A stretch of DNA of 13,231 bases from an uncultured Lachnospiraceae bacterium (GTDB lineage: Bacteria > Bacillota > Clostridia > Lachnospirales > Lachnospiraceae): the NCBI GenBank assembly GCA_910584785.1, contig CAJUDX010000079.1, positions 1 to 13,231 on the forward strand, in the 5' to 3' direction. The notes beneath the pieces are model-generated. The model did not search any database. It saw nothing but the letters and a program-made list of their open reading frames with translations, and was not told where the DNA came from. A program made the translations under genes and the position numbers. Positions 6,047 through 13,051 of this stretch are shown in pieces. Each line of letters begins with the position of its first letter. Position 1 is the stretch's first letter.

Positions 6047-7552
6047 CTACAGTGTCACCCCCTGCTTAAAAATAGCCCAGTCATGATAACCTGCCTCCTC
6101 CGATTTTACCCTCTTCCCGGAAGCCACCTCAAGTACCAGGGAGAACAATGCCTCTGCCAAATCTTCCTTTGTCTTATCCTCCACCATTCTCCCCGCATTA
6201 AAATCAATCCACTTTTCTTTATGCCCTGCAAGTCTGGTGTTGCTGGAAATCTTTATGGTAGGCACCGGCGATGCAAACGGCGTCCCTCTCCCTGTCGTAA
6301 ACAGCACAATCTGCGCACCTGACATCGCAAGCGCCGTCGAAGCTACCAGGTCATTGCCCGGCGCACTCAGTAAATTCAGCCCCTTTACCTTAACCGGCTC
6401 CGTATAGGCCAATACACCCTTTACCGGGGAACTCCCTGATTTCTGCGTGCATCCAAGCGATTTATCTTCCAGAGTGGAAATTCCGCCCTTTTTATTTCCC
6501 GGCGAAGGATTCTCATAGATAGTCTGGTCATGACGCTTAAAATAATTCTTAAAATCATTAATTAAATTTACCGTCTGGTCAAAAAGTTCCGGCGTCTCGC
6601 ACCGGTTCATTAAAATCGTCTCTGCCCCGAACATTTCAGGAACCTCGGTCAGTATCGTTGTCCCCCCATTTGCACAGAGGATATCCGAGAATGCTCCGAC
6701 CACCGGATTTGCCGTAATGCCGGAAAGACCGTCCGAACCGCCGCACTTCATGCCCACGATTAACTCACTCGCGTCAATGCTTTCCCGCTGAAAGCTTCCG
6801 GCATAGTCAGCCAGCTCACCAAGAAGTTTCATCGCCTCCTCCATCTCATCTTCCACATCCTGGCACTGTAAAAAGCGCACCCGCTTCTTATCATATTCCC
6901 CGATATAATCCATCAGCACAGGAATATTGCTGTTCTCACACCCAAGACCCAGCACCAAAATCCCCCCCGCATTTGGATGGTGAATCATATCTGCCAGAAT
7001 CTTTCTCGTATTTTCCTGATCCTCTCCCATCTGCGAACAGCCGTAAGGATGCGGGAAGGCGGCGACAGCGTCGATACTTCCCTTTACATACTTCTGTCCG
7101 CTCAGGGCAATGGCCTGGGCGATGGAGTTTACACAGCCCACGGTGGGTACAATCCACAGTTCATTGCGCACCCCGGCCTTTCCGTCACTGCGGCGAAACC
7201 CCTGAAAACAGGGACGTTTGGCATGTTGTGTGCCGGCTGATAAATCTTGCTGCGTCTTAGTCACGGTCGGTTTATAAGTATAGGTTAGAAGATCACCCAG
7301 AGCGGTTGTAATATTATGGACATGAATCCATTGCCCAGGGAAAATATCTTCCCTAGCATAACCGATACGAAAGCCATATTTAATTACTTCCTCCCCTGCC
7401 TTAATCGGCACCAGGGCAAACTTGTGGCCCTGCGGGATTTCTTCCGCAGTCACAACTTCCCTTCCTCCAACCATAAACACTTCCCCCTGCTTAACCGGGC
7501 GCAGCGCCACTGCCACATTATCCTGCTCATGAATTTTTACTACATCCTGCAT
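6047..7552 (-). CDS. uxaA: Altronate dehydratase, full-length two-domain UxaA
   Basis: This 501-residue enzyme dehydrates D-altronate to 2-keto-3-deoxygluconate. The N-terminal SAF domain (about 1-100) includes VAVALRPVKQGEV and a later AREDIFPGQWIHVHN. It is joined to the catalytic UxaA/GarD domain, which starts around GFRRSDGKAGVRNELWIVPT, continues through GGSDGLSGITANPVVG and ends with IKISSNTRLA. The length agrees with the usual 490-500 residues. The leader has GGTGAGG before the ATG. It is transcribed from a promoter overlapped by a LacI-type operator and is followed by the IclR gene. The partner reductase that makes altronate from tagaturonate (UxaB) is not in the window. No truncation or frameshift is visible. 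Confidence 0.93.
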   Translation of the reverse strand: MQDVVKIHEQDNVAVALRPVKQGEVFMVGGREVVTAEEIPQGHKFALVPIKAGEEVIKYGFRIGYAREDIFPGQWIHVHNITTALGDLLTYTYKPTVTKTQQDLSAGTQHAKRPCFQGFRRSDGKAGVRNELWIVPTVGCVNSIAQAIALSGQKYVKGSIDAVAAFPHPYGCSQMGEDQENTRKILADMIHHPNAGGILVLGLGCENSNIPVLMDYIGEYDKKRVRFLQCQDVEDEMEEAMKLLGELADYAGSFQRESIDASELIVGMKCGGSDGLSGITANPVVGAFSDILCANGGTTILTEVPEMFGAETILMNRCETPELFDQTVNLINDFKNYFKRHDQTIYENPSPGNKKGGISTLEDKSLGCTQKSGSSPVKGVLAYTEPVKVKGLNLLSAPGNDLVASTALAMSGAQIVLFTTGRGTPFASPVPTIKISSNTRLAGHKEKWIDFNAGRMVEDKTKEDLAEALFSLVLEVASGKRVKSEEAGYHDWAIFKQGVTL

Positions 7553-7586
7553 AAACTTTTCCTCACCTTCCTGGCATCCTTATGTT

Positions 7587-7602
7587 TTGTAAGTACTTAC
7601 AA
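7587..7602. promoter_or_regulatory. LacI-family operator O1 (perfect 16-bp palindrome) at the uxaA promoter
   Basis: TTGTAAGTACTTACAA is a perfect palindrome that starts three bases past the uxaA -10 hexamer and covers the expected transcription start. A bound repressor would directly block uxaA. The related site at 7693-7708 overlaps the start region of the divergent lacI-type gene. Confidence 0.8.
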
Positions 7603-7604
7603 TT

Positions 7605-7633
7605 ATTTTATCGAATTTCTGTCAAAAAGTCAA
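7605..7633 (-). promoter_or_regulatory. uxaA: Promoter of uxaA
   Basis: On the minus strand TTGACT (7628-7633), 17 bp, TAAAAT (7605-7610). The start site would fall inside operator O1. Confidence 0.8.
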
Positions 7634-7651
7634 TAAAAAAATAGAAAACCC

Positions 7652-7680
7652 TTGATTTTATTGGAAAGATTGGGTATAAT
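7652..7680 (+). promoter_or_regulatory. Promoter of the lacI-type gene and uxaC
   Basis: TTGATT (7652-7657), 17 bp, then a consensus TATAAT (7675-7680). The transcript would start near 7687, just before operator O2. Confidence 0.85.
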
Positions 7681-7692
7681 AAACGCAAAAGC

Positions 7693-7708
7693 TTGTAAGC
7701 ACTTACAG
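7693..7708. promoter_or_regulatory. LacI-family operator O2, autoregulatory
   Basis: TTGTAAGCACTTACAG matches O1 at 14 of 16 positions and lies 106 bp from it, downstream of the lacI-type -10. The spacing is close to ten helical turns, so a loop joining both sites is possible. The sequence is also one mismatch from a catabolite-response (cre) consensus, so CcpA binding is an alternative. Confidence 0.75.
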
Positions 7709-7724
7709 ATTGTGAGGTGATCCG

Positions 7725-8729
7725 ATGAATATTTACGACGTATCGAAGAAGGCAGAAGTTTCCATCGCCACCGTTTCCCGCGTTTTAAATGGCAATCCTA
7801 ATGTCAGTGAGAAAACCAGAACTCATGTGCTGCAGGTAATGGAAGAACTTGGCTACCAGCCGAATGTGTTCGCCCGCGGGCTTGGGCTGAATACGATGAA
7901 AACCATTGGAATTATGTGCACAGATTCTTCCGACCTCTATCTGGCAAATGCCATTTATTACTTGGAACGCGATCTGCGGGCGAATGGCTATGATTCCATT
8001 CTCTGCTGCACGGGTTATGAATTGGAAACCAAGCAGAAGTATTTTGAATTGCTCTGCTCAAAACGGGTGGATGCCCTTATTCTGGCAGGCTCAAAATTTG
8101 TCGAAATGAAAGCAAAGGATAATGCCTATATTTTAGATGGTGCCGAAAAGCTTCCGATCATGCTGGTCAATGGTTTTCTGGAAGGACCAAACATTTATTC
8201 TACTGTCTGCGATGACCGGGCAGCCATGCATCAGGCGGCTGCAAAGTTGATTAAATCCGGCAGAAAGCGGATTCTATACCTTTACACCAGCATTTCCTAC
8301 AGCGGAAATAATAAACTCCAGGGCTATAAGGATGCTCTTCTGGGCGTAGGGTTTATCCCTGATCCCAGCTATATCCGCCAGTGCCCGCGGGATATTATGG
8401 CAGCCAAGGAGCTTTTACTTCTGCTCTGGCAGGAGGGGATGAAGTTTGACGCGGTACTTACCTCCTCGGACGCCCTGGCTGCCGGTGCAGTGAAGTTTGC
8501 CCTGGAGGCCAATCTGCGCATCCCACAGGAGCTATCGATTATCGGGTATAATAACTCCATCCTCGCCCGCTGTACCACACCGGAACTGACATCCATTGAC
8601 AGTAAGATTGAAGCCCTGTGCACCACCACCATTAATACCCTGATGGGAGTATTCAGCGGAGGTAATGTCCCCAGCCGGACTACTCTTGCTGCTGATCTGA
8701 TAAAACGCGAAACCACGGATTTCCTTTGA
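7725..8729 (+). CDS. LacI-family repressor of the uronate cluster (ExuR-like)
   Basis: This 334-residue protein has the LacI-type N-terminal helix-turn-helix (YDVSKKAEV then SIATVSRVLNG), the hinge helix region near residues 45-58 (GYQPNVFARGL), and a periplasmic-binding-like effector and dimerisation domain to about 330, ending in a typical TSIDSKIEAL segment. The ribosome site GAGGTGA precedes the ATG. In Bacillus subtilis the LacI-family ExuR controls uxaC/uxaA-type genes. Here the gene sits between divergent uxaA and uxaC, and matching palindromes lie at both promoters, so it likely represses uxaA and its own transcript, which continues into uxaC. The inducer is probably a uronate or a pathway intermediate (inference). 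Confidence 0.9.
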   Translation: MNIYDVSKKAEVSIATVSRVLNGNPNVSEKTRTHVLQVMEELGYQPNVFARGLGLNTMKTIGIMCTDSSDLYLANAIYYLERDLRANGYDSILCCTGYELETKQKYFELLCSKRVDALILAGSKFVEMKAKDNAYILDGAEKLPIMLVNGFLEGPNIYSTVCDDRAAMHQAAAKLIKSGRKRILYLYTSISYSGNNKLQGYKDALLGVGFIPDPSYIRQCPRDIMAAKELLLLLWQEGMKFDAVLTSSDALAAGAVKFALEANLRIPQELSIIGYNNSILARCTTPELTSIDSKIEALCTTTINTLMGVFSGGNVPSRTTLAADLIKRETTDFL

Positions 8730-8835
8730 CCTGAATCCACCCGGCGACGCAGCAGACGAATGCTCAAAGTAATGAAAATGCAAAACCATAAGAAGGTAAA
8801 GTATTTTAAGATTTCTCAACAAGGAGGTATCACCA

Positions 8836-10242
8836 ATGAAACCCTTTATGGACAAGGACTTTATGTTAAACACTGAGACGGCAAAGGTATTATACCACGA
8901 TTTTGCAGAAAACATGCCGATTGTGGACTATCACTGCCATATCAATCCCCAGGAAATTTACGAGGACAGGAAATTTGACAATATCACGCAGGTATGGCTG
9001 GGCGGCGATCATTATAAGTGGCGCCAGATCCGTTCCAATGGCGTGGAAGAAAAATTTATTACAGGCAGTGACTCCACCGACCGCGAAAAGTTCCAGGCCT
9101 GGGCCGAGACCATGCCCAAGCTTATCGGCAACCCGCTTTACCACTGGAGCCACTTGGAGCTGCGCAAGTATTTCGGTTTCCAGGGCCATTTAAACGGTGA
9201 TACCGCAGAGGAAGTATGGAATCTGTGCAATGCCAAGCTTCAGGAAGATTCCATGTCCGTGCGGAATTTAATCCGCCAGTCAAATGTTAAAATCATCTGC
9301 ACCACCGACGACCCGGTGGATACCCTGGAATGGCATGAAAAAATCGCAGCTGACCCAACCTTTGAAGTACAAGTTCTCCCTGCCTGGCGCCCGGATAAGG
9401 CAATGAATGTTGAAAAGCAAACCTACGCCGAATACATTTCCACCCTTTCCAAGGTCAGCGGCATTTCCGTTACCAATTTTGCTTCCTTAAAAGAAGCGCT
9501 GAAAAACCGGCTGAAGTATTTTGCCGATCACGGCTGCTGTGTATCCGATCATGCTTTAGAGTATGTAATGTATGTCCCTGCCGAAGAAAGCGAACTGGAT
9601 GCCATTATGGCAAAGAGTTTAAACCATGAGACCATTACCAAAGAAGAGGAATTAAAATTTAAGACAGCCTTTATGCTTTTTGTGGCAAAAGAATATCATA
9701 AGCTGGGCTGGGCAATGCAGCTTCACTATGGCTGCAAGCGCGATAATAACGCCTATATGTTTGAAAAGATGGGTGCCGACACTGGCTTTGACTGCATTAA
9801 TAACTACGCCCCCAGTGCACAGATGGCTGATTTCCTGAATGCTTTAAGTGCTACGAATGAAATTCCAAAGACCATTATCTACTCCTTAAACCCGAACGAC
9901 GACGCTTCCATCGGCACCATCCTTGGCTGCTTCCAGAGCCCGGAAACCGCCGGAAAACTTCAGCAGGGTTCCGCTTGGTGGTTTAACGATCACTTTAAGG
10001 GTATGACGGACCAGATGACTTCTTTGGCTAACCTGGGCTGCTTCGGAAACTTTATCGGGATGCTTACCGACTCCCGCAGCTTCCTTTCCTACACCCGTCA
10101 CGACTATTTCCGCCGGATACTCTGCCGGTTAATTGGGGACTGGGTAGAAGAAGGCATGTACCCGGATGACCGGAAAGCTTTGGAGAATATTATTAAAGAT
10201 ATCTGCTTTAATAATGCAATGCATTATTTTGGATTTAAGTAA
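8836..10242 (+). CDS. uxaC: Uronate isomerase (glucuronate/galacturonate isomerase)
   Basis: This 468-residue TIM-barrel enzyme of the amidohydrolase superfamily interconverts D-glucuronate with D-fructuronate and D-galacturonate with D-tagaturonate. The metal-ligand HxH is seen as His33-Cys-His35 in IVDYHCHINPQ. The family segment LGGDHYKWRQIRSNG follows, then IICTTDDPVDTLEWH in the middle and LTDSRSFLSYTRHDYFRRI near the C-terminus. The length equals the usual 465-470 residues. A strong AAGGAGGT lies just upstream of the ATG. The 106-bp gap after the lacI-type gene shows no terminator, so both are probably one transcript under operator O2. A hairpin terminator follows the stop. Confidence 0.95.
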   Translation: MKPFMDKDFMLNTETAKVLYHDFAENMPIVDYHCHINPQEIYEDRKFDNITQVWLGGDHYKWRQIRSNGVEEKFITGSDSTDREKFQAWAETMPKLIGNPLYHWSHLELRKYFGFQGHLNGDTAEEVWNLCNAKLQEDSMSVRNLIRQSNVKIICTTDDPVDTLEWHEKIAADPTFEVQVLPAWRPDKAMNVEKQTYAEYISTLSKVSGISVTNFASLKEALKNRLKYFADHGCCVSDHALEYVMYVPAEESELDAIMAKSLNHETITKEEELKFKTAFMLFVAKEYHKLGWAMQLHYGCKRDNNAYMFEKMGADTGFDCINNYAPSAQMADFLNALSATNEIPKTIIYSLNPNDDASIGTILGCFQSPETAGKLQQGSAWWFNDHFKGMTDQMTSLANLGCFGNFIGMLTDSRSFLSYTRHDYFRRILCRLIGDWVEEGMYPDDRKALENIIKDICFNNAMHYFGFK

Positions 10243-10251
10243 TAAATAAAC

Positions 10252-10302
10252 AAGGGATTGCCGAGATAACTACATTGTTCATCGGCAACCCCTCTTTGTT
10301 TT
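10252..10302. terminator. Bidirectional terminator between convergent uxaC and rplT
   Basis: GGGATTGCCGA pairs with TCGGCAACCCC around a 19-base loop and is followed by CTCTTTGTTTT on the plus strand. On the minus strand the same stem is followed by TTGTTTATTTATT. It therefore can serve both the uxaC transcript and the rplT transcript. Confidence 0.8.
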
Positions 10303-10334
10303 CATAAATAATTAATTTTCCCAGCTAATCGTTT

Positions 10335-10691
10335 TTATGCCAACTTTGCCTTAGCCAGTTCAGCCAGTTTTGCAAAGCCTTCAGCATCGTTAATCGCCAT
10401 ATCGGATAAGATCTTGCGGTTCATCTCTACGCCAGCCAGCTTTAAGCCATACATAAACTTGCTGTAGGATAAGCCATTTACTCTTGCAGCTGCGTTAATC
10501 CGCGCAATCCAAAGCTGACGGAACTGTCTCTTTCTCTCCTTACGTCCTGCATAGGAGCTGGTCAATGCCCGCATTACGGACTGCTTTGCGATACGGTACT
10601 GCTTAGAACGGGCGCCTCTGTAGCCCTTTGCCAGCTTTAATACTCGATTATGTCTTTTTTTTGCGTTTAATCCGCCTTTTACTCTTGCCAT
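10335..10691 (-). CDS. rplT: 50S ribosomal protein L20
   Basis: This 118-residue protein has the typical L20 start MARVKGG, a long basic N-terminal helix (RHNRVLKLAKGYRGARSK) and the C-terminal globular part with RQLWIARINAAAR and GLSYSKFM. It is needed early in 50S assembly, binding 23S rRNA. In Firmicutes it can repress its own operon by binding the infC leader. It is the last gene of infC-rpmI-rplT, 29 bp after rpmI, with AAGGAGGA before the ATG. Length and sequence are normal. Confidence 0.98.
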   Translation of the reverse strand: MARVKGGLNAKKRHNRVLKLAKGYRGARSKQYRIAKQSVMRALTSSYAGRKERKRQFRQLWIARINAAARVNGLSYSKFMYGLKLAGVEMNRKILSDMAINDAEGFAKLAELAKAKLA

Positions 10692-10720
10692 GGGTAATTC
10701 CTCCTTCTCTTAACCTTAAT

Positions 10721-10918
10721 CTACAGATATGGTAAAATTTTCTTCATTACCTTGCTGTTGGTTGCATCGGTAACGATGTCCTTGCGGAGATTTCTTTTTC
10801 TCTTTGCGGACTTCTTGGTTAAGATGTGGGATTTGTAAGCTTTATTTCTAACTAATTTTCCAGTTCCTGTCTTTTTAAAACGCTTTGCTGCTGCTCTGCT
10901 TGTTTTTAACTTTGGCAT
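10721..10918 (-). CDS. rpmI: 50S ribosomal protein L35
   Basis: This 65-residue basic protein begins MPKLKTSRAAAKRFK, with the conserved KSHILTKKS segment and a C-terminal KKILPYL, all standard for L35. It lies between infC (25 bp away) and rplT, in the conserved translation operon. GGAGGAAG lies before the ATG. The size is as expected for the family. Confidence 0.98.
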   Translation of the reverse strand: MPKLKTSRAAAKRFKKTGTGKLVRNKAYKSHILTKKSAKRKRNLRKDIVTDATNSKVMKKILPYL

Positions 10919-10943
10919 GAGATTCTTCCTCCTTAAATTCTTT

Positions 10944-11459
10944 CTATTTCTTTAACGCTTTTGCCGTTAAGAACATTACCATGCTTCTTCCTTCCACCTT
11001 GGAGGGCTTGTCAATAACTGCAATATCTGCCAGACTTTGAGCGAATTCATCCAAAATATACTTAGACTGGTTCATATGCGCCATTTCCCGACCACGGAAA
11101 CGCAATGTCACTTTTACTTTATTCCCCTTCTCCAAAAACTTCCTGGCAGCTGAGGTTTTCGTATTCAGATCATTGGTATCAATGTTCGGAGATAAACGAA
11201 CCTCCTTAACTTCGATTACCTTCTGCTTCTTTTTTGCTTCCTTCTCTTTTCTAAGAAGCTCATAGCGGTACTTGCCATAGTCGATAATCTTACATACCGG
11301 CGGCTTTGCTGTCGGAGCGATTTTCACCAAGTCAAGCTCTGCATCCTGTGCCAGCTTAAACGCGTCCCTGGCAGACATTATTCCCAGTTTCTCTCCGTGT
11401 TCGCCAATCAGAAGAACTTCCCTGTCTCTGATTTGTTCGTTAATCATTAATTCGCTAAT
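10944..11459 (-). CDS. infC: Translation initiation factor IF-3, AUU start
   Basis: IF-3 binds the 30S subunit and checks start codon-anticodon pairing. The protein shows MINEQIRDREV at the N-terminus, the IDYGKYRYELLRKEKEAKKKQ linker region, and the C-terminal domain with LSPNIDTNDLNTK, TLRFRGREM and a DKPSKVEGRSM segment. The first ATG is at 11447, but the strong ribosome site GGAGGT (11468-11473) is 20 bases from it. It is only 8 bases from an in-frame ATT at 11459 that adds I/M-S-E-L before MINEQ, giving 171 residues. AUU starts are the classic autoregulatory feature of infC, since IF-3 discriminates against them. The ATG at 11447 (167 residues) is the alternative. Confidence 0.93.
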   Translation of the reverse strand: MSELMINEQIRDREVLLIGEHGEKLGIMSARDAFKLAQDAELDLVKIAPTAKPPVCKIIDYGKYRYELLRKEKEAKKKQKVIEVKEVRLSPNIDTNDLNTKTSAARKFLEKGNKVKVTLRFRGREMAHMNQSKYILDEFAQSLADIAVIDKPSKVEGRSMVMFLTAKALKK

Positions 11460-11473
11460 AGTCGTACACCTCC
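11457..11473 (-). promoter_or_regulatory. infC: infC ribosome binding site and non-canonical AUU start codon
   Basis: On the minus strand GGAGGT, an 8-base spacer GTACGACT, then ATT in frame with IF-3. The spacing is ideal for ATT and too long for the downstream ATG. Confidence 0.7.
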
Positions 11474-11699
11474 AATGGATTAATCCAGATTTCTAATCTT
11501 TCTTACAAAGAAATAAAGCGAATAGCTGTGCTATCCACCTTTCTTTAATGAAAACACGCTAAACCCGGCAGCTCTTACTGCCCAGCCAGCTTTTCTTCAC
11601 TATGAACCCAGGTCACGGCAACTTCCAACAACTGCCAGAAATTTATCTGCGTGCCAAGGTGAGGCGGATACCTGCTTTCCTGTCGTCGTTCTCACAACT
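11460..11699 (-). ncRNA. Structured infC leader, candidate L20-type autoregulatory leader
   Basis: About 240 nt separate the predicted infC transcription start from its start codon. The transcript contains GGCAG-TAAGAG-CTGCC, a hairpin with GATAGC-ACA-GCTATT at its core bracketed by AAAGAAA/TTTCTTT, and GGCA...TGCC pairing further 5'. Firmicute infC operons commonly carry an L20-binding leader. The length, position and structure fit, but I cannot confirm the consensus by eye. No T-rich terminator was seen in it and no T-box motif. Confidence 0.5.
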
Positions 11700-11705
11700 T
11701 TTTAC

Positions 11706-11734
11706 ATTCTACTACGGACAGAATTAAATGTCAA
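11706..11734 (-). promoter_or_regulatory. Promoter of infC-rpmI-rplT
   Basis: On the minus strand a consensus TTGACA (11729-11734), 17 bp, TAGAAT (11706-11711). AT-rich sequence directly upstream could act as an UP element. Confidence 0.85.
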
Positions 11735-11738
11735 TCCC

Positions 11739-11870
11739 TTTTTCAAAAAATTCAATTTTTGAAAAATTCAACTTCTCAATAATTCAACACTTTGATGTTT
11801 TTTTTAAATTTAATGCTTAAAATTTCAACGCTTTGAAAATTCATTGTTTTAAAAATTTCAGTCATTTCTG
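11739..11870. repeat. AT-rich intergenic stretch with ATTCAA direct repeats and an 11-bp inverted repeat
   Basis: ATTCAA begins at 11750, 11766 and 11782, an exact 16-bp period. TTTTTCAAAAA (11739-11749) and TTTTTGAAAAA (11756-11766) form an 11-bp inverted repeat abutting the infC -35. No gene is visible between the infC promoter and the araC-type promoter. The simplest reading is UP-element or bent DNA. Confidence 0.5.
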
Positions 11871-11899
11871 CTGAAAACCCCCAAAAAATATGCTATACT
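11871..11899 (+). promoter_or_regulatory. Likely promoter of the AraC-family gene
   Basis: CTGAAA (11871-11876), 17 bp, TATACT (11894-11899) with a TGC extension just before the -10. The -35 is weak, which is common for activator-dependent promoters. Confidence 0.5.
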
Positions 11900-11997
11900 A
11901 CCTATATCCTTTTCGCCTAACTATCATTAAAAAATAAGGAAAATGCTGCTGAACATCACCTTTTAGAAAAAATCTACCCCCAAAAGGAGGCCGCCCT

Positions 11998-12906
11998 ATG
12001 CTAGTCGAAGCACCTAAACCTTTTAAATCTTCCACTTATCGCATTGGTGCCAATTTCCGTTTACTAGGAAGTCCGCCCATTGAACATGCTGAACTGTTTC
12101 TGACGGTCTGCGGAATTGAACGTTGCAGTCCAGATAAAGCTTATGGGCCAATGATACGGGATGATTTTCATGTCCATTTCGTATTGTCAGGAAAAGGAAC
12201 CTTAAATGTGGGCAATCATACCTATCATCTTCGCCGGGGACAGATTTTTGCCACACCGCCGGGCGTTGAAATCTATTACTTTTCTGATCCGCAAGATCCC
12301 TGGTATTATACCTGGGTATCCTTCAGCGGAAGCAAAGCAGCGATGTACCTGGAAAAAGCGGGAATTACCGCAGATCACCCGGTTCGGGACATGTATATCC
12401 GACCGGAAGAATTTTTAACCTACACGGAAAATATTTTAAACCACCACGAACTGACCATTATCGATGAACTGACCCGGACCGCCCTTCTCTATGAAGTTCT
12501 GGCTCTGCTTATCCGTTCTCAGCGCCAGAACCAAATAGAAAATCATCAGAAACCGGAGCTGGATTATGCACCGGATTTGTATGTCAATCATGCCGTTGCC
12601 TACATCCATGAACATTATGCCCAGATGCAGGTGCGCGATATTGCCGAATACATCGGCATTACCCGTTCTTATCTGACCCATATTTTTAAACAGAAACTAA
12701 ACGTTTCCCCACAGGAATATCTGTTGAATTATCGCATGGAAAAAGGGAGAAAACTTCTGTGCTCCACCAATCTTTCCGTGCAGGAGATCGCACAGCAGAT
12801 TGGCTATGAAAACCCATTGACCTTTTCCAAAATTTTCAAAAACGCTTATGGCCTAAGTCCCAAACATTATCGGGAAAAAGTTAATCTCAAAGATAACAGC
12901 GAATAA
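11998..12906 (+). CDS. AraC-family transcriptional regulator with N-terminal cupin-like sensor
   Basis: This 302-residue regulator has an N-terminal beta-barrel AraC-binding domain (about 25-110; DDFHVHFVLSGKG near 55-67 and GQIFATPPGVEIYYFSD near 81-97). A helical linker with a coiled appearance follows (about 137-180). The C-terminal AraC double helix-turn-helix has a first HTH around 211-231 (VRDIAEYIGITRSYLTHIF) and a second around 260-281, ending FKNAYGLSPKHYREK. Such proteins typically sense a sugar and activate a nearby transport or hydrolase operon. AAAGGAGG supports the start. It converges on a solute-binding protein gene, so a role in that transporter's regulation is plausible but not shown. 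The ligand is unknown. Confidence 0.9.
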   Translation: MLVEAPKPFKSSTYRIGANFRLLGSPPIEHAELFLTVCGIERCSPDKAYGPMIRDDFHVHFVLSGKGTLNVGNHTYHLRRGQIFATPPGVEIYYFSDPQDPWYYTWVSFSGSKAAMYLEKAGITADHPVRDMYIRPEEFLTYTENILNHHELTIIDELTRTALLYEVLALLIRSQRQNQIENHQKPELDYAPDLYVNHAVAYIHEHYAQMQVRDIAEYIGITRSYLTHIFKQKLNVSPQEYLLNYRMEKGRKLLCSTNLSVQEIAQQIGYENPLTFSKIFKNAYGLSPKHYREKVNLKDNSE

Positions 12907-12933
12907 AAAACGGGATGAAAAAGGATAAATAAG

Positions 12934-12985
12934 CAGCAGGAAACCGGTATTTCTGTTGGCTTCCTGCTGGTTTTGTTTTCTTTTC
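12934..12985 (+). terminator. Rho-independent terminator of the AraC-family gene
   Basis: CAGCAGGAA (12934-12942) pairs perfectly with TTCCTGCTG (12961-12969), extended by ACC/GGC-like pairing, and is followed by GTTTTGTTTTCTTTT. On the minus strand the same stem is followed by CTTATTTAT, so weak termination in that direction is possible. Confidence 0.85.
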
Positions 12986-12988
12986 TGC

Positions 12989-13037
12989 CTTAAGCTTACA
13001 CTTTTACGCGAAGCTTCGTTTCTGACGTAAGCTTAAG
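12989..13037. repeat. Nested palindromes: 11-bp inverted repeat around CGAAGCTTCG
   Basis: CTTAAGCTTAC (12989-12999) and GTAAGCTTAAG (13027-13037) are perfect inverted repeats. Midway between them is the perfect palindrome CGAAGCTTCG (13009-13018). It lies between two convergent genes. No T-run follows on either strand, so it is not a classic terminator, though it may assist termination of the minus-strand gene. Confidence 0.7.
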
Positions 13038-13051
13038 CATCGACCCTGAAC

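Noticed and set aside
7693..7708. Catabolite-response (cre) element
   Set aside because: One mismatch from consensus, but the twin at 7587-7602 with the adjacent LacI-type gene makes a dedicated operator more likely; kept only as an alternative.
8890..9189. 99-codon minus-strand frame inside uxaC
   Set aside because: Overlaps a strongly conserved coding region and has no domain or ribosome site.
11460..11699. T-box riboswitch in the infC leader
   Set aside because: No TGG-containing T-box motif and no terminator/antiterminator pair were found; infC is not an aminoacylation gene.
11887..11893. 7-nt match (AATATGC) to the putative guide at the AraC-family gene promoter
   Set aside because: Attractive position, but 7 nt is at chance level and the match fails at the next bases.
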